A DNA stretch of 64,000 bases, taken from contig NC_091665.1 in the NCBI RefSeq assembly GCF_042453785.1, forward strand, positions 8,379,501 through 8,443,500, in the 5' to 3' direction. Shown piece by piece: positions 24,841 to 35,860 of the stretch (within the stretch, counting starts at the first letter, position 1; each line of letters opens with the position of its first letter). The notes beneath the pieces are model-generated. The model was not told where the DNA came from. It worked only from the letters and a program-made list of their open reading frames with translations, and did not search any database. Source of the DNA: Malus domestica (lineage: Eukaryota; Streptophyta; Magnoliopsida; Rosales; Rosaceae). The translations under genes and the position numbers were made by a program.

Positions 24841-25638
24841 CTCTGAGAGCCTCTGAGGGTCTGTGAGAACCTCTGAGGGTCACCTAAATGTCTGAGCAAG
24901 TGGTGAAAGAGAGAAGACTATCATAATTGTGAATGTTGTGCAACAGAATTTTTGAACCAAGAAGAAAGATCTAATTTTAGACGAAAAGGAACACGAAGAA
25001 GACCATCATAGCTCTTTTGTTCCTGGACCTTGATTCCAAAGAAGAAGAAAGACTCTTCATTTTCCCACGTAACCAACTCCTCAATTTTTTTTAGTTGTTG
25101 TTCAATCAAATTGTGCCAATTAGCATTTTAATTAATAAAGAAATAATGCATTATTCAATATCACCATTCCCTCCACCGTTACCCTTGTCACCACCTATAT
25201 CCCTTCCCCCGGGCTAATTAACACCTCAATTGGCAATTGGTACTTTGGTGCTCTATTATCTAGTGCATTTTTTGGCCCTTTGTATTGGGTTAGAATCTTT
25301 TTAACTCCACAGTAATGCTCCCGAAATGTCATCATGCACTTACCATTTGTTAATTTTTTTTCCCTCTCTTACAGAATTCATGATGACTAGTTTGAAGTAT
25401 CAATAACAGCTCTCTTTGTTCATGGTTATTTTCCTTTCGATGTTCCGGGATTTGGCAAGATGCGTTGTGAGTTATGTTTCTTGGCGGCTTTCAAATTTGA
25501 AGATCCATTGCGTAAGAACATCTCCAAGAAACTCTACAAATAGGACCCTTCATCATTCTCCACTTGGCTAAGTTGGTTTAAACTCCTGAAATCCCCAAGG
25601 CATAACAAGAACCACCATTCCTATTTCCTACTCCCTAG
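24841..25638. other. Spacer of the inverted repeat
   Basis: 798 bases between the arms, AT-rich, with short GAGAGCCTCTGAGGGT-type repeats at its left edge. No supported gene. Confidence 0.5.
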
Positions 25639-25996
25639 GCTTTCAAGCCGCGGTGTACTAAAAAACGTAGACGACACTGCTGAGTGTGGCACCGGTGGAC
25701 TGAGTCCGTCACAGCAAGTCCGGCGTAAGTCCACCGACTTTGCAGTATGTAACATGTAGAATTATAGTTACAGGAGAAAATCACATTTCGACATATCTTT
25801 GCCCACCTGCAACTGCAAGAGTGACAAAAAAATGCACTGGAACACATTTAGCATGGAGGATCCTAGTGCTTTTCTTAATACTCCCTCCACAGTCCACATC
25901 CATTAAACGACTGAATGATCAACTGGACAACGAAAAAGATCAAGTGTGCTCTCAAGAAGATCATTTAATCAGATGCCCCCCACTAGACATGAAAAG
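25639..25996 (+). repeat. Long inverted repeat, right arm
   Basis: Begins GCTTTCAAGCC and ends in CACTAGACATGAAAA, matching the reverse complement of the left arm including its displaced outer tip. It may be a terminal repeat of a DNA transposon or a local inverted duplication; no target duplication was recognised. Confidence 0.85.
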
Positions 25997-26227
25997 ACAA
26001 AAACCAATTCCAAAACATGTCAAATATTGCCGACCATTAACAGGATTGTTTCCGAGCTTACTATACTTTATGACGTACTCCTTTTGTGCAGAACCAAAAC
26101 CAACGCAGAGAAGAAAAGCGAGAAAGAAAATTAAACCACAACTTCCAACGTCACAGTGACGAAAAACAAGAAACAATTCTCGAGCCAACATGTTCCGCAG
26201 ATTGTTGCACAAAAGGAAACAATTGCT

Positions 26228-27576
26228 ATTGAAGTGTAGATATTTTACTATATATTTTGCCCTATTTTTAGTATTAATTTATTTGTTATTTTGGTAAAAT
26301 TTTGATACTTTGATTTATATTCTTAATATAGGATATTCGACTCCCTCTCGAGCAAAAAGTGATCAAACGGATGAATTTTGGAGTGATTCCAATTAGAGGA
26401 TGTTCGTGTGCCTTTCAAGATGATTCTATCAAAATTCCAGATTTTTCTACCAAGCCGTTTGACCATGGTGATGAAATTAAGGCCTAGCGCGCAGCTTTCC
26501 CATATTGACGTTTCTGGACATTTTGGGTATTTTGGAGGTCAAGATGGCATATTTTAAGAAAGAATCCTTCTGAGGAATTGTAGGGGAAGTCTTCAACTTT
26601 CAAAAGAGACCTTTGGGACCAAATCAGAGTTGATTTGGTCGGTCAAAAGTCTGATTTTAGTTCAAATAGAAAACCTTTTTATTTTCTGTTTTATTATTTA
26701 ATTATGTTTCCTAGTTTTACTCTTTAACACTTTTTATGGTTTTATTTTGTATTAGTATAAATAAGATATTTAGCCATTAAGGGTAGAGAAGACAGGGGGA
26801 GAAGAGTGGAGGAAACGCACACACTACTTAGGGTTTTGAAGTTTATTTTCAAGGTGTTTTCTATTCTTGTTTTTAATAATATTTTGTTTATGGTTGTTAG
26901 TAACTAGTTCTTGTTTGCTAGGGCGAGACCACGAGCCTTAGCAAGAATATGTAGTTTTTTTTTTCAATTTACTTATGATATTATGCATGCATGTTTTGAA
27001 TTATTAATCACCGTTTTAAACTATCTAAGTGTCTTAGTGATTTGTGACCATTAGGATATTTAGAAAAGTAATTTGATGCAATTTTGGTCGGAAAGTTCCC
27101 TGAAATTAGCGCTGACTTCTTGTGGTTAATAAATGTAGTTTCACATAGAATGAACACCACGTCTTAAAGATTGCATGGTTTTTCAAAAGGTTTTCATAAA
27201 GTATAATGAGTCTTTCATGTTCATATTTGAACTGAACGTCCGAACAGGTTGCATGTTAAATATAAGTTCTATATTAGAGGTTCCAAGTAGAATATATATT
27301 AGGAAAACCTAACCTTCAAACATATGCGTGGTTAATTGAAAGAACTACATATGATTGTTAAGGTAATGGCGGAACCCTAAAGTTTTACAATTTAATTTTT
27401 AAAATTTATTTTCTTTTAGTTTATTTTATTTTATCACTTTATTTAATTATTTTCTATTAAATTCGTTTTTATTATTTTAAATAACAAAATCAACATTTTC
27501 TCAAACTTTGTTTTAAATAAATAATTAAGATTTGATTTAACATAAATTATTCATTCAATCCTTGTGAAGAACGACA
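26228..27576 (+). mobile_element. Probable solo LTR
   Basis: A 1.35-kb block with LTR character: AT-rich start near GAAGTGTAGATATTTTAC, a TATA-like AGTATAAATAAG at about 26752, an R-like GGGTAGAGAAGACAGGGGGAG, and an end CTTGTGAAGAACGACA. It is flanked by TTGCT at 26223-26227 and 27577-27581, a 5-base direct repeat. The first bases inside are AT before TG, so the left edge is off by two from a perfect TG...CA LTR. No second copy or internal region is present. Confidence 0.55.
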
Positions 27577-27581
27577 TTGCT

Positions 27582-28674
27582 GGAGCTATCTATACTACAA
27601 TTACCTTGTACTCTTGCAAGTAATTTAATGTTTTTATCCTTACTTTTACATGTGGTAAAATTTCTATCAGCCATCACTCATAAAACAAAGACAGGACCAT
27701 GCTGCCAAAGAGTAAATCAATTTTCCACGTTTACAATAATAAAAGACACGAAAAGAATCCAGATTCAAAGTGCTGCTAAACACCCAAGAATATTTCTTTC
27801 AAATATCAAAAGGCAGGTATCCAGCTTTGTTGTCTGAGTCATGAATAACGAAACAATAAACCACTTAAAACAGGTACTTAGATATCCTCCCTCAGAGCAG
27901 AGGGGCACGAAAAATTTTGAATCGTTAATCAATTCTAGTCTTGGAAAAATACAGTACATCCTATACTCTCTAATACCGCAATACGTATGGTACTTTGAAT
28001 CTGGATTTGTTCGCTAGGCATTTGCTTCATATTAAAGCAATCCAGCATTCACAACCAACCTTAACTTATGCTATGTAATATGTGCATTACCCTTACTGCA
28101 TTGCAAATGACAAGTTAAACCACCCAATCTGCATAATCAGAAACTCATAAACAAAACCAAACAATAATTAAGGGGAAAAAAAAAAAACTAATGAAAAGGA
28201 CCTGAAAACTCTGAATTTTAATTATAAGGACAAAATAAAATGTAAAGTGAATAGTACCAGATTTGACTTTTTAGTGTAAAGATGTGGTTTTTCATTAAAG
28301 TAAACAGTACCGTAGACTTTTCGTTAAAATTCCCAAAAAAAAAAGGACGGAGAAGCACCTCACCATTTCATGTGAATCCCTCCTGATCCCCTACTTTCCA
28401 GTTTCCACCCCTCTCCCATTCTCTTCCCCAAAGCCAAAATGAATAACAAAGAGATGATCATTAATGAAAATAATAAAAGGATGAATCCTCCCTGATCCCC
28501 TATACTTTTGTTTCATCATCTGTGAATTCACTGTTAATTAGCAAAAATAATGATCATTAAAAAGGTACAATAGCAGTAAACAAGGGTCCACGGTACAAAA
28601 GGAAAAAACCATCCGCAATATCAGAGACTACAAAAAGCATCACCAAAGACTCTAAGAAATTAACATAAGGTTGC
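27582..28674. other. Intergenic, no supported gene
   Basis: AT-rich sequence with short homopolymer runs. Nothing recognisable on either strand. Confidence 0.5.
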
Positions 28675-29031
28675 CTTCCAATCTAGGATAATGGTAGGTC
28701 GTAAAGAGCCCTACATTCTGTTGAAACCGAAGATAGGAATCTCTTGCTCTTCCAAAGCTCCTCCACCCACTACCTCCTTGTAAATGTCAAAAATCCTCCA
28801 AATTCCTCTACATCCAAATAATCCACAAGAAAACATAGCAGGCCCACAAAACCCTAGCCTCCTTTTCTCTACCAAACCCAACAGTACCCTTATGCAATCT
28901 TTTGAGTCCTCTAGCAAGTATAGATCGGCATATTGCACCAAACTTAATGAACAAGAAGGTACAGGGAAATAAATGATATAAGGCCTTGTATAAATAGATT
29001 CTTCCGCATAACTCAAACAGTGATGAATCAA
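28675..29031 (-). pseudogene. LINE-like reverse transcriptase tail fragment
   Basis: Minus-strand frame with LVEKRRLGFCG and a block ending GIWRIF, followed in another frame by TIILDWKA. This resembles the C-terminal end of plant LINE ORF2-type proteins (usually ...WMERNRRIF... then LDW). The match is short and partly frameshifted, so the call is weak. Confidence 0.35.
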
Positions 29032-29089
29032 TCAGGAATCAATTTAGAAATGAAAGACCTACCATCAATACAGTTTCTCCTTATATTTT

Positions 29090-29640
29090 CAAGGCTTGGT
29101 GATTACCATGTTGCTCCATTTGCCATCTTTCATGAGGAGAGTGTTGCTCCATCTTCACCAGAAGCTCTTTGGCCGTTGTAGCAGAGACAACTATATGCAG
29201 AGCACCTGGCTTCATAAATCCTTCTTCAATGACAATAATACCATTGTCATTAGTGAAAGAATGCAATTTTTGTACCCATCTAAATTTGGCACCAACTGGC
29301 TTTTTATGAGCCCAAGTTGGGCCAGGGCTATGATTTCCAACAGATATTCCATATGCTCCAGGAAGAGCAACAAAGCCATCAACTTCTTGAGCCAAATAAT
29401 CTTTACCGTGTTGTATGCTTGCAACTATTCTTCTCCAACAGTTTAGCCAGATACCTCAATAAACATGACCTCTTTGAATGACCCCAAAAACACGGCAACC
29501 TCCATCATGGTCTGGGATATTAAACCCATCAACCTGACAATTCTCCCACCATATACAAAAATTATCTTCTTTTCATCAGTTCATTGCCCAACTCAAAATA
29601 GCATCTGTGAAAATTTTCCTTTTCATCAGTTCTTGCCACT
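29090..29640 (-). pseudogene. LOG: LOG-like cytokinin-activating enzyme, intronless pseudogene
   Basis: Working LOG enzymes release active cytokinin bases from riboside monophosphates. On the minus strand, pieces in order match LOG: ELGNELMKRR (about 29585), GELSG then LMGLISQ, a stretch for VLGVIPK reading as VFLGSFKE, TVGEE, AQEVDGFVALPGAYG (29395-29350), EYLLEIIALAQLG in a second frame, LDGYKN, then EEGFMKPGALHIVVSATTAKELL (split here across frames) and ERWQMEQHGN. There are several stops and at least two frame changes. The usual PGGYGT nucleotide-binding motif is PGAYGI. About 170 residues fit into 550 bases with no introns, while LOG genes normally have several, so a retrocopy is likely. 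Confidence 0.72.
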
Positions 29641-30217
29641 TGTGTTGCTTTCTTACATTCACAACTGCTACGTTTTATACTATCTATAGTCAACGCCAAA
29701 CCATTTGGGAAAAAAAGGTTTTGGGTTCCCTGTGAATGACGCAAGGGACGCGCACATGTTCCATTCCCTTTCTAATCCCAAAAGAATGGGAAATTGCTTA
29801 AAGCACACCAACATAAAGAAATGTTAATGGTTTCCTAACAAAATCCTAGTCATAGGATCAGCAATAAGATAACAGATAAACAAGCTTCAACCCTGATTAA
29901 CGAAAAAATAAGGTCTATGTTATAGAATGCCAAGATTTCATAATTTCAGCACAGCTGAAAAATCAGATTATCACCATACCTTTGAAGATTAATCTTTCCA
30001 CCACAAGATTTATCTACATAAATCACACTAACATTTTCTAAAACTAAAACCTGAATTAAGTTCACATTGCTGCAGATTATATAGCAGATTCAAACAGTGA
30101 GAGCCATGAAACAAAAGGCATAGAAGCTCTACATCATTCAATACAACGAGCATCCATAAAGCAATTACAACAGCTAAAGCAGCAATGACAAAAAGCAAAA
30201 GTCTTACCCTTACTTCC
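29641..30217. other. 3' flank of the J-like gene and intergenic sequence
   Basis: Probably includes the 3' UTR of the minus-strand gene ending at 30218. No other feature seen. Confidence 0.4.
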
Positions 30218-32047
30218 CTAATTAGCCTTAACCTTGTCATCTCCCACAACATTAAGTATGGGCAGACTACTCAAAAACTCGTCAAGACCTTCAAAAAACC
30301 CGATTCCTTCAATATTATCCTCCTCCCCATTTGCTGTCCCATTCCCTTCACTCATTGTCTGAGCTGCAGGCTCTTCCACCTCATTATTACTGAACTCCAC
30401 ATTCAAATCCAACTTCCCCAATGCAGCGGCACTTCTTTTTCTTGCACCAGAAGTTGACTTCTTACTTGACTCTGCCTTCGACACAGACCCACCACCCACA
30501 CCCCCACCAGTGCCAACCTTACCCTGCCCACCGGAATTTTGACTTCCCTTCCTTATTCTATCTGAAGCTCTCACCGGAGTCTTAGCAGCGGAAGCCTTAG
30601 CTCTTGCCTTTACAGCCTTCTTCTTCCTCCTGACCCTCTGCCACTCATCATCATCAGAGTCCTCACTTGGATCCGAAACATCAAGCAACGCCTCTTCGTC
30701 ATCGTAATAGACCCTCGGCCCCGAATTAGCAATCTTGGCTCGTCCGGTATTCTTCTTCCCTTGTATTGGGCAGGCAAACATTGTCGAAAATGGCGTCCAC
30801 TCCCCAGATGAGCCGCCTGTATTTTTATCATTCTCCAATAACCCCAATGGGAAATACCCCCAACAGCAAAAGTTCACATCACCGCCTTTCCCCGCCAGAG
30901 GCGGTGACGCTATCGCCATTGCATTGAATGCCCTCTTACAATTCTGACACCGAAGCATGCAATCCTCGTAAACGCTTGGATACTCGAAGAGGTTATAACA
31001 GTAAGGACATGAAGTCCAGAAGCTCCCCGATTTGGACACTGTTTGAGGCCGAGTCAACTCAGAAGGGGGAGCTGACTCAGAAGGGGGAGTTGACTCAACG
31101 GGGCCAGTTGATTCGGAGGGCGCTTGAGTGGACTTGGAAGGCGGAGGAGTTGATTCAGAGGGCGGAGGTGCTGGCTCGGTCACATTGATGGGAATCGGAT
31201 TCGGCCTTTCCTCCTCCATCGACGGTCTTCCGTCCTTACTTTTAGGGTTTTTTCTCACTTCTTGCTGCTGCTGCTGCAGCAGAAGATGTGGAAGTTCCTG
31301 ATATTGTTGCCGGTGCTGCTGAGAAGATTCGTGGTGATACTGCTGGTTCTGCTGCTGCTGCTGCTGATGTTGGTGTTCTGGTGGTGGTGGTGGTTGTCGC
31401 TTTTGTTGAAAATGCCATTGCGGTTGTGGTCTCTGCACTTCTGGTTGTGGTTGTGGCGGCGGTGGCGGTTGAGGCTGGAATTGTAGTAGCTGCGACGGTT
31501 GGGGATGAAATAGAAGTGGCTGCGGGGGCGGCGGCTGCGGCGGCTGTTGCTGAACATGATGCATTTGCAAGAATTGCCTCTCGAACAGCTGAGTCGACCC
31601 GGATGAGGGCGAGTCGAACCGGTTGAACATGCTCAACTCGTGGTCGTAGATGGCCTTCTTGTTGGGGTTAGAGAGGACGTTCCAGGCCTCGGAGACCAGC
31701 CGGAAGGCGTGATCGGCGTAAGGGAAGCGATTCCGATGCGGGTTCAGCAGGAGAGCGAGTCGGCGGTACTGAGTCGCGACGATTTCGAGGTTCTGAGTGT
31801 ACTGGGCGAGTTGTAGAATAGCGTACCAGTCGGGCTGCTGGTTTTGGCTGTTGATCTGGGATTCGGCGGCGAGCAGGGTGTCAGCGACGGCGATTATCTG
31901 GTCGGTGGCCTCGAGCCTGGGGTCGGTCTCTCGGGCTCGGATCGCGAAGGTCTTGGTCCCCTGTAGGTCATGTGCCGACAGTAGCTTCACGGCGGTGCTC
32001 AGCCACCGCTCCGCCTCCGCTCTGTTGGAGTTGAAATTGAAATCCAT
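30218..32047 (-). CDS. J-domain-like protein with Zn-ribbon and LDLNV motif, intronless
   Basis: Single open frame of 609 residues. Residues 1-60 form the helical N-terminal part typical of a plant DnaJ subfamily (EAERWLSTAVKLL). Residues 72-135 are a J-like domain (DWYAILQL..., VSEAWNVLSNP.KKAIYD). The HPD tripeptide needed to stimulate Hsp70 is replaced by NPH (102-104), so classic co-chaperone activity is doubtful. A Pro/Gln/His-rich stretch covers about 160-275, then a Ser/Pro repeat part. A cysteine cluster at 347-370 (CPYC, C, CQNC) fits the zinc-binding domain of the subfamily. The basic Lys/Arg region near 470-530 suggests nuclear location, and LDLNV at 546-550 resembles an EAR repression motif. 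Nuclear or transcriptional roles are inference. ATG 32047 is the first in frame after a CT-rich leader. Confidence 0.9.
   Translation of the reverse strand: MDFNFNSNRAEAERWLSTAVKLLSAHDLQGTKTFAIRARETDPRLEATDQIIAVADTLLAAESQINSQNQQPDWYAILQLAQYTQNLEIVATQYRRLALLLNPHRNRFPYADHAFRLVSEAWNVLSNPNKKAIYDHELSMFNRFDSPSSGSTQLFERQFLQMHHVQQQPPQPPPPQPLLFHPQPSQLLQFQPQPPPPPQPQPEVQRPQPQWHFQQKRQPPPPPEHQHQQQQQQNQQYHHESSQQHRQQYQELPHLLLQQQQQEVRKNPKSKDGRPSMEEERPNPIPINVTEPAPPPSESTPPPSKSTQAPSESTGPVESTPPSESAPPSELTRPQTVSKSGSFWTSCPYCYNLFEYPSVYEDCMLRCQNCKRAFNAMAIASPPLAGKGGDVNFCCWGYFPLGLLENDKNTGGSSGEWTPFSTMFACPIQGKKNTGRAKIANSGPRVYYDDEEALLDVSDPSEDSDDDEWQRVRRKKKAVKARAKASAAKTPVRASDRIRKGSQNSGGQGKVGTGGGVGGGSVSKAESSKKSTSGARKRSAAALGKLDLNVEFSNNEVEEPAAQTMSEGNGTANGEEDNIEGIGFFEGLDEFLSSLPILNVVGDDKVKAN
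31255..31560. repeat. Trinucleotide-rich stretch coding for Gln/Pro/His runs
   Basis: CTG/TTG/GGT-type triplet runs on the plus strand encode the Q- and P-rich part of the J-like protein. Likely length-variable among alleles. Confidence 0.8.
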
Positions 32048-32840
32048 TTCTCACTCTCCTCCCTCTGTCTCACTCCCCCTTCTTTGTCTTTTGGTGGTTT
32101 TGGGTGGAGTTCGGACAGAGATGAAGGGTGCGGGTTTTTTGGGTGGACGAAAGAGGACCTGGGTTTTGACTCAAATGACGGGGACTGGTTGGTGGTTGGG
32201 GTGGGAGAATGGGAGCTGCAGTAGGGGTATTTTGGGATCGAGGTAAAAGTTTAATCTGATAAATCTGGGTGGCGTTTTATCTGGATACGCAGTGAGAGTG
32301 ACACGTCACACGTTGATGAGGGTTTTGAGCGCACTTGGACTCGGTTAATTTTACCAACGCACTGCTACTTGTGTGACTTTTGACTACTACTTCGTCCGCA
32401 GTGTAATTAGTCTGTGATGACTTATACGTGGTCGGGTCATGGAACACCGGCACGCCCCTTGGAAGTCGACAATGGATCTCTTACTCTTTTGCTAATCCGT
32501 ATTCACAATGGGTAGAATTGAAATGATAAGGAAATGAGGAGAATTGGAATCCCGATTTTCACCAGAGTTGTTTATGACGGTGTCTAGAATTGAAGTAGAA
32601 ATGATGTTGATTTCATATAATACTTGCGTTCTTTCTTTTGAAAATAAGTTCATCCTCTCTTTGAAATTGACATAACTGAACTACACTTGGTAATGTGATT
32701 CTCTAGAATGACATGGTCCCACTTTTTCCATAATATCCTTGTGAGGGAATACTCTTTGATTGGAGACTAGATCATTGTTGGATGGAAGAGACCCTTTGGC
32801 ATGTGATTGACCACCTATTTCAAGTGATCAATTCTCTAAT
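32048..32840. other. Upstream region of the J-like gene
   Basis: The first 40 bases upstream of the start codon are CT-rich on the plus strand, so GA-rich on the coding strand, as in a 5' leader. Promoter elements were not firmly identified. Sequence beyond about 32460 may belong to an older LTR remnant that resumes at 37752. Confidence 0.4.
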
Positions 32841-32929
32841 GTCATATTCTCTAGTGATCGATGCTCTATTGAGACTACCAAACAAGGGTGCTCTACTGAG
32901 ACCACCAGACCAGAGTGCTCTACCAAGAT
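32840..32929. repeat. Minisatellite, left part (about 28-base unit)
   Basis: Units of the form GGGTGCTCTACTGAGACCACCAG occur here and resume at 37752-37960, so one array was split by the LTR at 32930-37751. Confidence 0.8.
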
Positions 32930-33108
32930 TGTTACGCCCCAATCCCGACATACGTCCAGGATCGACACGTAACATCACCAATTACATATATATCTAACAT
33001 ACCCCGCCTTCGGGATATGTGCAAAGCACAACTCAAGATCCAACTGCGTAGTAATTTTTTGTACACTTTATGGATGCATCTAATCTCGTTGTTAGACTGC
33101 CTACATAC

Positions 33109-35133
33109 TGATGTGAAAATTACTTGACACACAAATTAAAACCCTATGATTGTAGTATATGTAAGTAGGGATCGTTTTAGGCCGGGAATTAGAAGGGATG
33201 CTAATCTACTCAATTTAAACTTTAAAACACTAAACTAGACTCAAAAACAGCAAACTACACTCTTATGACTCAAAACAGACTCTAGGGAGTGATTTGGGCG
33301 AATTTAAGATTATGAAGACTCAAAACACTAAATTAGACAGATTTGAACTCAATTAGCTAAACTAAGACACCAAATAAGAACTAAGGGGGTTTTTGGACGA
33401 ATTTGACAAAACTAAGTGACTTGCAGCAAACAAAGTAAGTTAAAACGAAATTAAGATGAATTCAAGGGTGAAAAGCTAGTTAGAGGATCCTTCTCCACAC
33501 ATGAACATATGCAACAGAAATCGATTTCCAGTATTGTTTCTTTAAACTATGAATGACAATGCCCCAAATTAATCATGAATGCACAAATTAACTGTCAGAT
33601 TTCCCTAAATTCATTGAATTGAATGGACAATACATCACAATCAAATTATTCTCCTCAAGTTCCTTATATGAACAGCATGATAGAGATACATTCAAAGATC
33701 ATTAAGTTCCATGGAAATCATAAGCATTGACAATGCTATCATAACTATGAACTGCATGATACTCTAGCCAAAATCTACTTAACACGATTGTGACTAGCAA
33801 TCTTCACTACTTTTAATTATAAGTACCTAACGATTAGGTGAAAGTCCCTTATAATTTAGCATCATATTCATGTATGCAAACTAAGTATGCATCCTTAATC
33901 AACACACAAGAATAAGTTATCAATCAAATAGATAAGTAAATCACATCCATGTTTTACGAAACAAAAACTGAAAGGAATCAATTCATATTAAACATATGTC
34001 CATGGCTTTGAATTCACCTCTAACTAAGAAAAACTTAGTTACACATGTTCATGGCAATTGAAAAAAAAAATTGAAATAAACAGTGAAACTAAAACGAGGG
34101 AAGAAAGAACTCTTAGAACTCCAATGGTTGCAGGTGGCTTGTGCACAAGGACCTCCTTCATCAATGGAAGGCACGGTAAGACTCTCTTCCTCTCCAATGG
34201 CGCAGCAAAGTGTGTAGAATGGTGTATGTGTTGCGGCAGGATGTGTTTCTGAATGGTATGGGGGTGGTGTACGAATTTTGGCTTAAAACACACATATATA
34301 TATAGGCACAACAAAACCCTAGAGTAATCAGGTTAGGGTTAGAACTTAGCAGAAATCAAGGATTAAGGCCTAAGGTTTGTGGCACAAAGGTCTAAATCCA
34401 CCAGGAAAAAGGGGTTTGGCCCAATTAATTTCTGAAAAAAGGATTTGCATAACCTAAATCCATAAGGAAAAGGATAATTAAATCAGAATCCAAAGGGAAT
34501 TGGGTGAGGAAAGGTGCAACTGAAATTAGGAGGGAATGGGAGTGGCTTGCAAGGCAAGGCAAAGATTTCTATAAGGGTTTAGGCGCCAGATATTTAGGGT
34601 CTTCTAGAAAAGGTGGTCACGGCACCAATTTAGGGTTCTAGAAGGATAAGGGTGCAGATAAGGGTGCAGCATTAATGTAGGGAAAGGATAGGCCTTTTAG
34701 AAATCAGGTTTTTAGGTCCCCTTGTAGCTAGATTTAAGTCACAAACTGATTAAGATAGGATAACGCTAGATTAGGCAAGGATAAGATAAGATAAGGTTAG
34801 TTTGGATAAGATAAGGTTGGATAAGGTTTTGGATAATGTTTCCTCTTTTAAGACGATTCCTTATCTTCTTTGTCTTGGATTTATTTTCTTCATTTTTCTG
34901 CACATTCCTAGCCTTTTGAACTTCAAATTCGTCCATCCATCTTACTCCATTCATAAGCTATCCATTTTGTGCCCAAAATTGCTTCAAAATGCTTCAAAAT
35001 ACACTTTCTTGCCAACTTTGCTAATTAGACCTACAAACACACAAAAATAGCTTAAAACACTATAATAAGTAAGAACTAACAACATAAATGCAAGAAAACA
35101 AGCTAACTAAGTCGCATAAATATGCTCCTATCA
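33109..35133 (-). mobile_element. Nested solo LTR with perfect CATAC duplication
   Basis: A 2025-base block beginning TGATGTGAAAATTACTTGAC and ending GCTCCTATCA is bounded by CATAC at 33104-33108 and 35134-35138. TG...CA ends plus a perfect 5-base duplication define a solo LTR left by recombination. On the minus strand a TATA-like CCTATATATATATGTG (34305-34292) supports minus orientation. The family resembles gypsy-type LTRs but I cannot name it. Confidence 0.88.
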
Positions 35134-35454
35134 CATACCATAATTAGGGATCAAGTCATTCATAGTTCGTCTTTCACTACACTTGAACAATCATCACAAA
35201 AATCACTATGTCTCAACATAATACCACACAATAGGCATGCAATGTTACGAGAAACATTCGACGAAGCGCAACATAAATCTCTAGCCATATTGGTCAACGA
35301 GTCTAATCATAATGACAACAATCACAACCAACATCATTCCACAATCACATCAATCAATAACACATACCATATACCGAAATGCAGGGCTAGAGCGACACAG
35401 TTTGGCCGAAGCCTACATCTCTGAAGTTGAAATCAAATCCAAGAAATCAACAAG

Positions 35455-35860
35455 TCAAATGATGCGATTTCGAACTACTCAACAAAATCCATCACATCGG
35501 GTTCTGAACCACTCAACGGAACCAAGACACCAAAGGAGATTTAGGACCACTCAACGGAATCAAAACTAGGATACGATTCTGGACCACTCAACAGAATCGC
35601 AGAGTAGAAGGGATTCCGGACCTTTCAAAGGAATCTGAGCGGATACGACTCCGGACCACTCAACGAAATCATGGAGGACAATGGATATCAAACCACTCAA
35701 TGAAATCCAAGGCAAGATACGATTTCGGACCACTCAACGGATTCGCAGAGCACGAGGGATTGCGAACCACTCAACGGAATCCAAACAGAATATGGAACCG
35801 GACCACTCAACGGAACCCCAGCGGAAACCCAGTTCCAGATCACTCAAAGAAACCGAGCGG
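35455..35860. repeat. Tandem repeats inside the solo gypsy LTR
   Basis: Repeated GGACCACTCAACGGAATC-type phrases with variable spacers of about 20-35 bases. They sit at the same place in the LTR as the 6045-6390 block of the first element. Confidence 0.8.

Noticed and set aside
31255..31626. Leu/Val/Ala-rich open frames on the plus strand
   Set aside because: Antisense shadows of the Gln/Pro-rich part of the J-like gene.
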